A stretch of DNA of 64,000 nt from Candidatus Phaeomarinobacter ectocarpi (GCF_000689395.1 NZ_HG966617.1:1487274-1551273), one strand, 5' to 3'; counted from the stretch's first letter, positions 46,470 to 55,301 are shown. Translations and numbers: made by a program. Notes: generated from the letters alone by a model not told the origin.

Positions 46470-47840
46470 TTACCGAACGCCGCGGCGGCGCAGGGCTGCC
46501 GGGTCGAGGTTGTCTTCGCTCAACTCATCATATGTGTAGTTGATTTCACGTTCCTGGTTCTTCAGGCCCTGGACGTTGTAGTAGTCCGCCTGAATGTCAT
46601 AGGTGACGTCTGAGTTGTTCCAGCAAGTCGGCACATCGTAATAGTTAAGGATGTGACCTTCCTGGACACGCCACAGCTGACCACGGCTGTCAAACATTTC
46701 GCCGGTGACCATGTTGTAGGTGTCTTCATCAAATGACTTCACACGACGTGTGTAGATGTGACGCTGACCTTCACGGATCTTGGCTTCAACGGTCCACACG
46801 CGGTGCAGTTCGTAGCGAAGAAGATCCTGATTGAGAGAGGCCGGCTGCAGCATCTGGTCGTAGGTGTTGGCCGGGTCAGCCCATTTGTATGAGTTGTACG
46901 CAATGTACTTCTCGGACTTGCCCTGCATCGTCCAGGTGTAACGGTCAGGTGACCCGTTGAAGAGGTCAAACTGGTCCGTTGTCTGGCGGCCATCAGCGTA
47001 AGACTGCGGGTTGTCATAGGCCACGGTTGGCGCACGACGCACACGCTTGGTGCCAGGGTTGTACTGCCACGCGTTACGGGCACCCTTCACCTGGTTGATG
47101 GTTTCGTGCACGAGCAGCAATTCACCAGCACGACGAGACGGTGCAATAACCGTCTGCAGGTACTTGAGTGAAATGTTGTTCAGGCTATCGAAGCTGGGGA
47201 TGTCAGGGTTCGAGTAGGTGAACACCACTTCGTCATACACCGTAATCGGCGTGAAGTTGGCATTGCCGTCCGGAGCGATGGAGGCAAACTGACGGTTCAG
47301 CTTGTAGCCGCGGTAACGCAGATTGTGGTTCCATGCGAGCTGAACAGCTTCAGTCGGAATTGGGAACGGCGCACCGATTGTGGCATTTGCCACACCGTTA
47401 CCGTCGGCAACCAGCTCACTGTTGAGAGCGTTCTGCTTGATGGCGGCATTCACAAAGTCCGGATAGGAGCAGTTGCGGCGCGACGGGTACACGATCATCT
47501 TGTAGCCGGCGATGTCGTCAAGCAAAGCGGCATGGGTGCCGGTCAGCTTGTCGGCATACTCAGCCTTGTTTTCAGATGTGATGGTGAACAGTGGCGCATC
47601 ATCTGCGTACGGATCAGCATAGAAATCGCCGGCCGTGTGAGCTGGCGGATTTGCAAGCGGCTCCCAAGCCGGGATCGTGCCGTCAGCATTGCCTGCTTTT
47701 TCAGCGCCGATTGGCGTCAGGGTTGTGCCGAGCTTGTCGGCTTCAGCCTGGCTCACGCCTGCTACTGCAGGAACGGCAAATGCCGTCGCTGTCAGCAGCG
47801 CGGCAATCGCACCAGTGCTGGTGTTGAAAACTGAACTCAT
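46470..47840 (-). CDS. DUF1329 domain-containing exported protein
   Basis: A 456-residue protein of the DUF1329 family, which has a LolA/outer-membrane lipoprotein-sorting-like fold and often accompanies RND-type exporters or hydrophobic compound use. A signal peptide (IAALLTATAFAVPAVAG, cut near residue 28) is followed by the family start VSQAEADKLGTTLTPIGAEKAGN, and by RRVRRAPTVAYDNP and DQMLQPASLNQDLLRYELHRVW. A very strong AAGGAGG precedes the ATG at 47840 and a strong terminator follows, so it is a highly expressed single-gene unit. Confidence 0.92.
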   Translation of the reverse strand: MSSVFNTSTGAIAALLTATAFAVPAVAGVSQAEADKLGTTLTPIGAEKAGNADGTIPAWEPLANPPAHTAGDFYADPYADDAPLFTITSENKAEYADKLTGTHAALLDDIAGYKMIVYPSRRNCSYPDFVNAAIKQNALNSELVADGNGVANATIGAPFPIPTEAVQLAWNHNLRYRGYKLNRQFASIAPDGNANFTPITVYDEVVFTYSNPDIPSFDSLNNISLKYLQTVIAPSRRAGELLLVHETINQVKGARNAWQYNPGTKRVRRAPTVAYDNPQSYADGRQTTDQFDLFNGSPDRYTWTMQGKSEKYIAYNSYKWADPANTYDQMLQPASLNQDLLRYELHRVWTVEAKIREGQRHIYTRRVKSFDEDTYNMVTGEMFDSRGQLWRVQEGHILNYYDVPTCWNNSDVTYDIQADYYNVQGLKNQEREINYTYDELSEDNLDPAALRRRGVR

Positions 47841-47959
47841 TGTTGGTCCTCCTTGTGGGCCCCCAAATTGGCCTGTCCGCATTTGGCAGACACCCCACGT
47901 TCTGCGGGTAGTAAAGCCATCACCGATCTGAACAGAAACTAACTGAACCAGATCAATCC

Positions 47960-47983
47960 GGATGCTGCAGAAATCCAGCATCC
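47960..47983. repeat. Inverted repeat upstream of DUF1329 gene
   Basis: GGATGCTG (47960-47967) and CAGCATCC (47976-47983) are perfect complements around eight bases. It lies 120 bases before the DUF1329 start on that gene's strand. It has no T-run and could be an operator or a leader hairpin. Confidence 0.5.
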
Positions 47984-48093
47984 TTCAATTTCATCGCATG
48001 ACATAGCACGGAACGCACACAAATGAAGATGAATTACGTGAAAGGTCGCTACGCAAAACCCTCATAAACCATAATGGTTCCCTGCTTCTCTCG

Positions 48094-48870
48094 CTAAATC
48101 GGCTCAAAGGCGCGGGCTGCATCAACACCCTTCTTGATCTGATCATTTGTCAGCTTGGGTGTGAGCGCTTCAATTGCTTCAGCGGGATATTTGGGAAAGC
48201 CGTTTTCATTGGAGAGGATGTAGTACATGTAGGCCTTGACCACGTCCTTCTCGACGCCCTCGCCTTCCTCATAGAGAACGCCGACATTGTACTGACTGGC
48301 AGCATGGCCGCGCAATGCGCCCTGCTCAAACCATTTGGCGGCTTCTGCGCGGTCCTGCTCGACGCCAAAACCCCAGTCATAGGCACTGCCCAGGTCGCCC
48401 ATGGCACGGCCGTCGCCCATGTCAGCGGCTCGCCGCAGCCATTTGAGGCCTTCGTCAAAGCTATGAGATACGGACTGGCCATCCATGTAGGCAGCGCCAA
48501 TGCGGTAGGCCGCGCCGGCATCACCTGCTTCGGCCGCTTCTTCCCATACCATCAATGCTTCAGGATAAAGACCGCGCTTGTAGAGCCCAAATCCGCCGTC
48601 TTCGGTCCGCTCGGCTTCCCGGACGACGCGGGCAATGGCGTCCTCATCGCCCTCCGCGAGAGGACGCGGTGCATCTGCGGTCTCAGCAGCATATGTGTCT
48701 TCCAGGGCTTCCGCCTCGCCTGATGCCGCATCCAGCGCAGGCGACTTTGCGTCCGCCATGCCGACCCAGATCAGCGCGCCCAGTGCCAGCACACCGGCGA
48801 CAGCCAGACCTTGAAGCGATGGTCCGTTTTCCATTGATGCGGCTTTGGTATCCGCGGAGCGTTTCGTCAT
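48094..48870 (-). CDS. Membrane-anchored Sel1-like repeat protein
   Basis: A 258-residue protein with one membrane segment near the N-terminus (about 17-35; LAVAGVLALGALIWVGM), an acidic linker and four or so Sel1 repeats (AYRIGAAYMDGQSVSHSFDEGLKWLRRAADMGD and following). It probably faces the periplasm and recruits partners. GGGAGAAGACAG precedes the ATG at 48870; upstream in-frame codons are unsupported. It is distinct from the Sel1 protein behind ilvD. Confidence 0.86.
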   Translation of the reverse strand: MTKRSADTKAASMENGPSLQGLAVAGVLALGALIWVGMADAKSPALDAASGEAEALEDTYAAETADAPRPLAEGDEDAIARVVREAERTEDGGFGLYKRGLYPEALMVWEEAAEAGDAGAAYRIGAAYMDGQSVSHSFDEGLKWLRRAADMGDGRAMGDLGSAYDWGFGVEQDRAEAAKWFEQGALRGHAASQYNVGVLYEEGEGVEKDVVKAYMYYILSNENGFPKYPAEAIEALTPKLTNDQIKKGVDAARAFEPI

Positions 48871-49183
48871 TCTGTCTTCTCCCAAACAGACGCTGAAGGA
48901 CAGCGCCGCCATCAGGTAATTTGATACCCGTATTGTTCTATATTCAATATGTAGGGTGAAAACGTGGCGGAGCCACCACGTCTGACGCAAGTTACACTTC
49001 CGTCAGGTGGCTCACGCTTGCGTGTATAGGCCTGTCAATCCGCTGGCGTGAGGCGACCGCTGCCCATATGTTGCGCGTCACCGAAGGCGCATTTCCGGCT
49101 GTCAGGCTCCGCGGACCAAAATTTCTGACGGCGACACATCGTAGCGGCGGACATCGCCAGCCCCCCAAGAATTGCAGAGACAC
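48871..49183. other. Divergent intergenic region before MscS-like gene
   Basis: 313 bases between two divergent genes. It contains an AT-rich patch around 48926-48955 suited to a leftward promoter and the bulged hairpin at 48970-49013. No protein-coding frame is convincing in 49014-49183. Confidence 0.65.
48970..49013. repeat. Bulged 13-bp hairpin in divergent intergenic region
   Basis: GAGCCAC (48970-48976) pairs with GTGGCTC (49007-49013) and, after a five-base bulge on the left side, CTGACG (48982-48987) pairs with CGTCAG (49001-49006), leaving a 13-base loop. Shorter alternative pairings (ACGTGG with CCACGT at 48962-48981; ACGCAAG with CTTGCGT at 48985-49022) compete with it. Confidence 0.6.
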
Positions 49184-50017
49184 ATGTATTCACAACTCGC
49201 CAGCTCGCTTATTCTGATTGCCACTTTGGGCGTGGTCTGGACCTTTATATCCATGGTGCTCCTGCGCCGAGCCCCTCTCGCTGCGACCGACCGTCGGCGC
49301 TGGCGATCGGCCGGGCGCGGCATCCTTATTTTGGCGCTGTTTTTTGGGCTGATTTACGTCTGGGCACCGGAGCTACGCACCTTCGCGCTGTCTATTGTTG
49401 CCTTCGCCGTGGCCATCGTGATTGCCACCAAGGAACTGATCCTGTGCTTCACCGGCGGGATTTACCGCCTTGCCACCGGCGCCTCAAAGATTGGGGACAG
49501 AGTGAGCATCGGCGATGCGCGGGGCGAAATAATTGATCAGACCCTGCTTGCAATCACTTTGCAGGAAATGGGGCACGATGAAACGTCAGAGACGTTTACC
49601 GGCCAGAGAATCATCGTGCCGAACAGCGTGCTTCTCGCGACGCCGATCATAAATGAATCGACCAATTCCGGCATCTGTCTGAGGGAACTCGTCGTTCCGC
49701 TGCAGCCGGGTACTAACGTTGATGCGGCCCAGACCACTCTGCTGGCAGTTGCCAGGGATGTGCTGGATCCACTGAGTGCAAAGATCCACAGCTTCTGGAA
49801 GCATCTCAATGAGATGGTTGAGGCGACGGCCCCTGGTCTTGAGCCACAGGTGAATGTCCGCGTGACCGATCACGACAAGATCAGCCTCGTCCTGCATTTT
49901 TTCGTGCCCGCCAAGGAGTGGCCCGATGTGCGGAACAAAATCCTGGAGCGATACCTCGCCTCCCGCCAGCCTCAGATTGGCGCGCCCGTCGCAACCGGGT
50001 CACCCTCGGCGACCTAG
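49184..50017 (+). CDS. MscS-like mechanosensitive channel domain protein
   Basis: A 277-residue inner-membrane protein with about three N-terminal helices (about 8-28, 45-62 and 66-88) and an MscS-type beta domain (GDRVSIGDARGEIIDQTLLAITLQEM). The pore helix region after AFAVAIVIATKELILCFTGG is shorter than in small-conductance channels. It could relieve osmotic pressure, or be a small regulatory relative. ATG at 49184 is chosen; a TTG four codons upstream is also in frame. Confidence 0.85.
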   Translation: MYSQLASSLILIATLGVVWTFISMVLLRRAPLAATDRRRWRSAGRGILILALFFGLIYVWAPELRTFALSIVAFAVAIVIATKELILCFTGGIYRLATGASKIGDRVSIGDARGEIIDQTLLAITLQEMGHDETSETFTGQRIIVPNSVLLATPIINESTNSGICLRELVVPLQPGTNVDAAQTTLLAVARDVLDPLSAKIHSFWKHLNEMVEATAPGLEPQVNVRVTDHDKISLVLHFFVPAKEWPDVRNKILERYLASRQPQIGAPVATGSPSAT

Positions 50018-50049
50018 GGTCTTGGGTCGCCTGGGCGCGCTCGTTTTTT
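50008..50049 (+). terminator. Possible terminator after MscS-like gene
   Basis: GGCGACC (50008-50014) and GGTCGCC (50025-50031) pair around ten bases, and six T follow at 50044-50049. The 12-base gap before the T-run makes it a weak candidate. Confidence 0.3.
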
Positions 50050-50101
50050 CGCACCGGAGTGCGGACGCGGCGTTTAGCGAACGAAGCCAAGCGGTGCGGC
50101 G

Positions 50102-50857
50102 CTAGATCCTGAATTCCTGGAGATGCTCTGGATTGAATTCGGCATACTCGGTGAGCTTGGGAACGTTGACCAACCGCAGCCAGCCATTGTCCATGGTGAT
50201 CAGACCCAGCTTTTTCAGCTTCTGCATCTGCCGGTTGATGTGAACAAGGCTGAGCCCCAGCGTGTCCGCCAGATCATTCTGGGTCATGGGAAACTCAAAC
50301 CAGTCCTCTTTGGTTTCCCCCACCAGCCTGAGGCGATGCCACAACTCAAGCAGCAGATGTATCAGGCGCTTGCTCGCGTCCAGCCGCCCAAGCCGGACAG
50401 TCTGGTCACCCAGAATGGCAAACTCCCGCGCCGTGCACCAACTCAGTCCCGCCGCCAACACCGGATATTTTTGCGAGATTTCGTTGATGCGAAGGGGCTC
50501 AACAACCGCGAGTTCCAACTGGGTCAATGCGGCAGCAGAATAGCTGGACGTCCGACGGAAATTGACGTGCAGGCCCAGAATGTCTCCTGGCAGCGCGTAG
50601 CTCAGGATTTGCCGCCGCCCCGATGGCGTCAGGACATATCGGATAGCCCAACCGCTCACCACTATGAACGTCGCTTTGAAGGCTTCCCCGTCCCCAATAA
50701 AATCTGTCTCAGGCGTAATGGTTGCGCTGTTGCTGTGCAGACCCTCCAGGAAAGCGAGCTCTTCATCTGACAGCAACGTCATCGCACCGAGTTTGCGAGC
50801 GATTGGGACCGCGGACTCTGGCGGTCGCAGATCCGTTACGATGTCTTGTTTTGTCAT
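50102..50857 (-). CDS. Crp/Fnr family transcriptional regulator
   Basis: A 251-residue regulator with a cyclic-nucleotide-binding-like sensor domain (about 20-150; GDILGLHVNFRRTSSYSAAAL) and a C-terminal Crp-type winged helix (about 160-230; MTQNDLADTLGLSLVHINRQMQKLKKLGLI). It lacks the four-cysteine cluster of Fnr, so a Fe-S sensor is unlikely; such proteins in Alphaproteobacteria are often general stress or carbon responsive. A perfect 14-bp palindrome is 28 bases before its start. It is a single gene. Confidence 0.9.
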   Translation of the reverse strand: MTKQDIVTDLRPPESAVPIARKLGAMTLLSDEELAFLEGLHSNSATITPETDFIGDGEAFKATFIVVSGWAIRYVLTPSGRRQILSYALPGDILGLHVNFRRTSSYSAAALTQLELAVVEPLRINEISQKYPVLAAGLSWCTAREFAILGDQTVRLGRLDASKRLIHLLLELWHRLRLVGETKEDWFEFPMTQNDLADTLGLSLVHINRQMQKLKKLGLITMDNGWLRLVNVPKLTEYAEFNPEHLQEFRI

Positions 50858-50884
50858 TTTTTGTTTACCGTTCGATCTGCAAAA

Positions 50885-50898
50885 TTAACATATGTTAA
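50885..50898. promoter_or_regulatory. Perfect palindrome at the Crp/Fnr gene promoter
   Basis: TTAACATATGTTAA is a perfect 14-bp dyad. Read as TTAAC, four bases, GTTAA it has the half-site architecture of Crp/Fnr operators (compare TTGAT-N4-ATCAA). It lies 28 to 41 bases upstream of the regulator's ATG, so autoregulation is likely. Confidence 0.6.
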
Positions 50899-51021
50899 CC
50901 GGGGTACATTCCGGACACCATAGCGGTTACACAATAGGTGTACGCCCATCGGGTATGCATCACGAGTAAGTCTGTCTCGGTGCAAGGTGCGGGGAACGAC
51001 AACGGCCACTCCTGGGAGGAA

Positions 51022-51098
51022 TGGCGCGCCCGGCAGGACTTGAACCTGCAACCTACGGCTTAGAAGGCCGTTGCTCTATCCAGTTGAGCTACGGGCGC
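51022..51098 (-). tRNA. tRNA-Arg (TCT)
   Basis: On the minus strand, acceptor GCGCCCG/CGGGCGC, D arm GCTCAACTGGATAGAGC, anticodon stem ACGGC/GCCGT around CTTCTAA (anticodon TCT), T arm CAGGTTCAAGTCCTG and encoded CCA (51024-51022). Confidence 0.96.
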
Positions 51099-51128
51099 AA
51101 AACGCGAGGCGAAACAGGCAACCGGTCG

Positions 51129-51437
51129 CTAATGCGTCCAGTTGCCGTCTACACGGTCTGATCTGAAATTGTCGGAGTAGGCTTTGGGGCGTGCCGCGCG
51201 TGGCTGCGGCTCAAACACCTGATAGGCAATCTTGTGCCGCTCCGCGTAGGCCACCGCGTCTTCCTTGCTGGAGAACTTCAGCTGCAGCTGCCCGTTCATG
51301 TCGCCGGAGCTTGTCCAGCCCATGAGGGGATCGATCTCGCGAGCGCTTTCGGGCTCATACTCCAAAAACCACAGATTGGTCTTTGCGGTGCCAGACTGCA
51401 TGGCCGTTTTGGCCGGCTTGTAAATGCGCGCCACCAT
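51129..51437 (-). CDS. NADH dehydrogenase accessory subunit (NDUFS4-type)
   Basis: A 102-residue protein of the ETC complex I subunit family, the bacterial counterpart of mitochondrial NDUFS4 (18 kDa). Conserved blocks are ARIYKPAKTAMQSG, LEYEPESAREIDPLMGWTSSGDM, and the ending PKAYSDNFRSDRVDGNWTH, with the WTH tail typical of the family. It attaches to the peripheral arm of complex I. ATG at 51437 is supported by family starts; the 11 upstream codons are not. It is 30 bases behind the tRNA-Arg end in the same direction of transcription. Confidence 0.94.
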   Translation of the reverse strand: MVARIYKPAKTAMQSGTAKTNLWFLEYEPESAREIDPLMGWTSSGDMNGQLQLKFSSKEDAVAYAERHKIAYQVFEPQPRAARPKAYSDNFRSDRVDGNWTH

Positions 51438-51537
51438 GATGCTTGGGTACCCTGTAGAAGATCGTTTCAACTAAAACACTGTATGGCGGAATAAATCCCG
51501 CCAAGGCAAGCCATTTGATAGGCCAGCGCCGCCCTGG

Positions 51538-52233
51538 TCAGGCTGACATTCTGGCCTTGATGATGTCTGACAACGTGTCGGTCAACTCAGCCTCGACATT
51601 CATTGGCTGTTTTTTGAGTTCCGGTGCCCGGATCGCAAGTTCTGCGATAACGTCGGGTGGCGGGGACGCAAACTGTTGCAGCCCAATGGCAAGTGCACAA
51701 GCGCGGGTGATGAGTGTCGCCCCTTCGCCTTCTTTCAGCCCACCGGAATGCTCAATGGTCGAGCCGATGTCACTGATCCGTGCCGAGAGCTTTCGTTTGA
51801 AATCAACCAGCGCGTCAATGCCTGCACCAGGTTCAAGTTGCGAAAACAGCAGGCTCAGCAATGACAGCAATGCGTGGGGACCAAGCAACGCGCCGGTCAG
51901 AACCTTCGCTATATGGTCCGCAGACTGACGATCGCCCTTGAGGCCTTCATCAATAGCAACAAAACACGCGTCCAGCTTGTGCATCAAAACCGCAAGGAAC
52001 AGCGCTTCCTTGCTTGGGTAATAAAGATACACGGTGCCCTTTGCGAGACCTGCCCGCTTGGCAATCTCCAGCATGGTGATGTCGTGGTAGGACGCGTCAA
52101 CAAGGGCAGCCTCTGCTGCCTGCAGCAAGGCTTCCGCCCGCGCCTGCTTGGCCTCGGGCGCGCGTGCCTTGGGAGTCCCGGCGCGTGTGGCCGTTGCCAC
52201 TGCCTTTGCGGGCGCTGTTGCCGGAGGTGTCAC
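51538..52233 (-). CDS. TetR family transcriptional regulator
   Basis: A 231-residue repressor-type protein. The N-terminal helix-turn-helix (about 30-75) reads ALVDASYHDITMLEIAKRAGLAKGTVYLYYPSKEALF, the standard TetR motif; the C-terminal ligand-binding half is helical and unassigned. An Ala/Pro/Lys-rich 25-residue leader precedes it. No obvious transporter or enzyme target is beside it. Confidence 0.92.
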   Translation of the reverse strand: MTPPATAPAKAVATATRAGTPKARAPEAKQARAEALLQAAEAALVDASYHDITMLEIAKRAGLAKGTVYLYYPSKEALFLAVLMHKLDACFVAIDEGLKGDRQSADHIAKVLTGALLGPHALLSLLSLLFSQLEPGAGIDALVDFKRKLSARISDIGSTIEHSGGLKEGEGATLITRACALAIGLQQFASPPPDVIAELAIRAPELKKQPMNVEAELTDTLSDIIKARMSA

Positions 52234-52422
52234 CGCATCAACCTTTCAAATCCAATCGATCAAGTTTGGCCAAGCGGCGATAATTCGATTCCTGCCGCGA
52301 AGCGTTGCAAAGATAGGACCCTTGAGCGCTCAGACCAAGCTTCCAAACCGTCGCATGACTCACTGTCACCAAATCACAAAGTGACAGTGAGTGGGTTAAC
52401 ATCATGATTTTTAAGGAAAAAA

Positions 52423-52499
52423 TGGTCGGGGCAAGAGGATTCGAACCTCTGACCCCCTGTTCCCAAAACAGGTGCGCTACCGGGCTGCGCCATGCCCCG
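52423..52499 (-). tRNA. tRNA-Pro (TGG)
   Basis: On the minus strand, acceptor CGGGGCA/TGCCCCG, D arm GCGCAGCCCGGTAGCGC, anticodon stem CCTGT/ACAGG around TTTGGGA (anticodon TGG), T arm AGAGGTTCGAATCCTCT and encoded CCA at 52425-52423. Confidence 0.96.
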
Positions 52500-52607
52500 A
52501 CCGAGCCAATACAAACAGCGAATTACCGCCCTATGCGTCAGCGAGGCGGGACATTGGCTCAACAGGCTCGCTCCTGCAAGCCCCTTCCCGCCCAAATCTC
52601 GTTTTGG

Positions 52608-53063
52608 CTATTTTTTCTTGTGTCTGGGCATGAGTTTGAAGACGCCCGTTGCATGCAGAATGGGCCGTGAACCCACCGATACATGGGCCTCGACAAAGGC
52701 CACAGACCGGGTGGCGCGGGTCACGGTCGCGCTCCCTTCAACCCAGTCGCCAACCTTTGCAATGGACAGGAAGTCAGCATTGAGGCGAATGGTGAGGCCG
52801 ACAATCTGAGTTTCGCGCCAGACCGCCGTGCCCATCAGACCATCCGCAAAGGCTGTTACCAGCCCGCCATGGACGATGCCCATGCCGTTACAGTGCTGTT
52901 CGGCCGCACGAAAGCCGTGCAGGAAGCTGCCATCGGCATCAATGCGATGAAAGAACGGTCCGTTGTGGGTCGTAAACGGCCCGCGATTGGTGCTCTCCTC
53001 AAAGCCTTCCGGCGGATTGGGAGCAGTCTGGCCAGCCAGATCGGATTTGGTTGGTGATGTCAT
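52608..53063 (-). CDS. PaaI family thioesterase
   Basis: A 151-residue hotdog-fold acyl-CoA thioesterase. The active-site helix and motif are HCNGMGIVHGGLVTAFADGLMG, with the HGG typical of the PaaI group, followed by LTIRLNADFLSIAKVGDWVEG. The substrate is unknown. I start at ATG 53063, although the frame is open 55 codons upstream through non-conserved sequence. It lies 31 bases behind DUF192, probably in one transcript with it and ends before tRNA-Pro. Confidence 0.9.
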   Translation of the reverse strand: MTSPTKSDLAGQTAPNPPEGFEESTNRGPFTTHNGPFFHRIDADGSFLHGFRAAEQHCNGMGIVHGGLVTAFADGLMGTAVWRETQIVGLTIRLNADFLSIAKVGDWVEGSATVTRATRSVAFVEAHVSVGSRPILHATGVFKLMPRHKKK

Positions 53064-53094
53064 GGGGCGGGAATATCGCAGCAGATGCCCGGTG

Positions 53095-53583
53095 TCACCC
53101 GTCACTTGGAGCAGCCGGGCTCCCGAAAAGGGGATGCGAGACCCTGTCACCGACCTTGATGCCGATCCGTTTTGCGGTACCCGCATTGACCTCAAAGACA
53201 GCCGACGCAGGGTAACGCGAGGAAACAATCGCCTCTGAGTACGGCACGGTGTTTTCGGCCACGCTGATGATGCGCCCGTTTGGATCGATGAAAATCATAT
53301 CAAGCGGCAGCGGCGTGTTGCGCATCCACATGGTGATGACCCGCGGGGTCTCAAAGTCAAAGAGCATGCCGGCGTCCAGGGCCAGGTCCTCGCGAAACAT
53401 CAGGCCTGTGCGACGGCGCTCTTCGGTATCGGCCAGCTCCACCGTGAAGCCATGAACACCCGTTGAGGTCTCAATGGTGAGGCTCTCGGAGGCGGTTTCA
53501 GGTGATGGATTTGGTTCGGCGCATGCTGCGAGACTCAAGACAGCAAATGTCGCAGCAAGCAGCATGGCTGCAAGGTTACGCAT
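53095..53583 (-). CDS. DUF192 domain lipoprotein
   Basis: A 162-residue protein with a lipoprotein signal (MLLAATFAVLSLAAC, lipobox LSLAAC, lipid on about C21) and one DUF192 domain, marked by ERRRTGLMFREDLALDAGMLFDF, MWMRNTPLPLDMIFID and AVFEVNAGTAKRIGIKVGD. The family's role is unclear; members are exported and small. ATG at 53583 is preferred over TTG at 53598. It is 39 bases behind the cold-shock protein gene. Confidence 0.91.
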   Translation of the reverse strand: MRNLAAMLLAATFAVLSLAACAEPNPSPETASESLTIETSTGVHGFTVELADTEERRRTGLMFREDLALDAGMLFDFETPRVITMWMRNTPLPLDMIFIDPNGRIISVAENTVPYSEAIVSSRYPASAVFEVNAGTAKRIGIKVGDRVSHPLFGSPAAPSDG

Positions 53584-53622
53584 CAAGGGTACCTGCAAAA
53601 TCAGTTGACCGGGCGGTGAGTG

Positions 53623-54183
53623 CTAATCAAGCAACTCGATGGTGGCGACCATAAGGCCTTTGTCGCCTTCGCCAAACCGCACCTGAACCTGCTGTCCCTG
53701 ACGCAATTCACGTATGCCCGCCTCGCGCAGGGTTTCCATGTGCACAAATATATCCGGCGTGCCGTCTCCGCGGGTGACAAAACCATAGCCCTTGGCCCGG
53801 TTGAACCACTTGACCGTGGCTGTCTCCTGCTCGCCAACCGCAACAACGCGCGGTGCCCGCGACTCGCCATTGCTTTTGGGAGGATCTGTTTGAACCGGAG
53901 CAGCGACAGCCGTGCTGTCATCGACTTCAAGCACGCGAAGGGCCTGTGTGCCCTTGGGCCGCTTGACCGCCTCACATTCAACCGTGGCCCCTTCGCGTGC
54001 TGCCTCAAGTCCCGCCTGCTTGAGACAGGACATATGCAACAACACGTCCGCCGAACCATCTTCGGGGACAATGAAGCCATAGCCTTTGGTTGTATCGAAC
54101 CACTTGACGACGCCCGTCACTCTGAATGCGAGTTCTGCGTCGCTTGCGGTCTCTCCTTGAACCTGCATCTGCGTTTCCGCCAC
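53623..54183 (-). CDS. Two-domain cold-shock protein
   Basis: A 186-residue protein with two cold-shock domains, about 22-88 and 118-185. Each keeps the RNA-binding motifs: RNP1 as [11 protein letters not shown] and [14 protein letters not shown]2 as VLLHMS and IFVHME. They are joined by a Pro-rich linker. Double-CSD proteins are usual in Alphaproteobacteria and act as RNA chaperones or stationary-phase regulators. It is first of csp-DUF192-thioesterase. Confidence 0.93.
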   Translation of the reverse strand: MAETQMQVQGETASDAELAFRVTGVVKWFDTTKGYGFIVPEDGSADVLLHMSCLKQAGLEAAREGATVECEAVKRPKGTQALRVLEVDDSTAVAAPVQTDPPKSNGESRAPRVVAVGEQETATVKWFNRAKGYGFVTRGDGTPDIFVHMETLREAGIRELRQGQQVQVRFGEGDKGLMVATIELLD

Positions 54184-54478
54184 CCTGACCCCCGGCGTTT
54201 TCGCGCTTCTATTGCGGCCTATTCTTACGGTCTTTTGTACATGCCGCTTTTGTTGTCGGGCGCCCTTTGTCGGGTCACCTCGTTACTTATGTGCGTCAAG
54301 ATAACACACTCGAAAAGTGGGGAGAAGTGTTTGCGAAATTTTCCGAGCCTTTGGAGCTGCGTTCGCGCGGATTCTTTCGCTTTTTCGTCCGGTTCTGCTG
54401 GTCAACTGCATCCATGGCTATTATCAAAGATGGCAACGGGCCCTTTGAGCCTGCTTTGGGGAGCGATCTGAAAACACA

Positions 54479-54952
54479 ATGTTGCGCGGTCTTATCTTGG
54501 CGCTTGGGTTGTTTGGTTTGTGGCTGCTGTTGTCAGGAGTCTACAAGCCATTGTGGATCGGTCTTGGAGCCGGATCTGCTATTGCTGTCACCTTCCTGAT
54601 TGCCCGAATGGACGTTCTTGATTCGGAGGGTGTGCCCAATCAGATGCGGTTCGGCACCATGCGGTATTGGGGCTGGCTGCAGGCGGAGATCGTCAAAGCC
54701 AACATCGCCGTCACCAGGATTCTTCTGGCGCCGCGTCTGAATATTTCGCCCTCCATTGTCCGGGTCACGCCAACCCAGGAAAGCGATATCGGGCGGGTGA
54801 CCTTTGCCAATTCCATCACCCTGACGCCGGGCACGGTGACCATCGATGCAGACGGCGAGCAATTCATTGTGCACGCCATTGATGATTCTTTTGCTGATGT
54901 GGAAGCGCTGGCCGATATGGATCGCCGCGTCACCGCGATCGAAAATCGATAG
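54479..54952 (+). CDS. mnhE: Mrp-type cation/proton antiporter subunit E
   Basis: A 157-residue membrane protein with two N-terminal helices (about 3-22 and 27-43) and a cytoplasmic tail containing YWGWLQAEIVKANIAVTRILL, TFANSITLTPGTVTIDADG, the MnhE/MrpE hallmark. It opens a ten-gene Mrp operon running to 62159. It is needed for assembly of the antiporter complex. Confidence 0.93.
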   Translation: MLRGLILALGLFGLWLLLSGVYKPLWIGLGAGSAIAVTFLIARMDVLDSEGVPNQMRFGTMRYWGWLQAEIVKANIAVTRILLAPRLNISPSIVRVTPTQESDIGRVTFANSITLTPGTVTIDADGEQFIVHAIDDSFADVEALADMDRRVTAIENR

Positions 54953-54962
54953 GGGCTGACAG

Positions 54963-55301
54963 ATGTTCTTTGCCGCCAGCCTCGCCCTCCTCGCCGCCAT
55001 GCTGCTGATGCTTGTGCGCCTGTTCGCGGGCCCAAGCCTTTATGATCGTGTGCTCGCCCTCAATGCGTTTGGCACCAAGACGGTGCTGCTGATTGGCCTT
55101 GTCGGCTTTGTCACCGACCGTCCTGACTTCATGGACATCGCGCTTCTATATGCGCTGATCAATTTCGTCGGCACGATTGCCGTTCTGAAGTTCTTCCGCT
55201 ACCGGGCGCTGGGTGACATTGATGATCTGGGGGTGCTCGACGCTGACGCCGCCGCCACCAAGGCCGACACAGCCGTGAAGCAGGAGGCGTCATCATCATG
55301 A
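54963..55301 (+). CDS. mnhF: Mrp-type antiporter subunit F
   Basis: A 112-residue protein with three helices. RLFAGPSLYDRVLALNAFGTK and FMDIALLYALINFVGTIAVLKF are the typical MrpF blocks, with the conserved aspartates in both. The C-terminal tail (LDADAAATKADTAVKQEASSS) is an extra. It overlaps the next gene by four bases. Confidence 0.92.
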   Translation: MFFAASLALLAAMLLMLVRLFAGPSLYDRVLALNAFGTKTVLLIGLVGFVTDRPDFMDIALLYALINFVGTIAVLKFFRYRALGDIDDLGVLDADAAATKADTAVKQEASSS

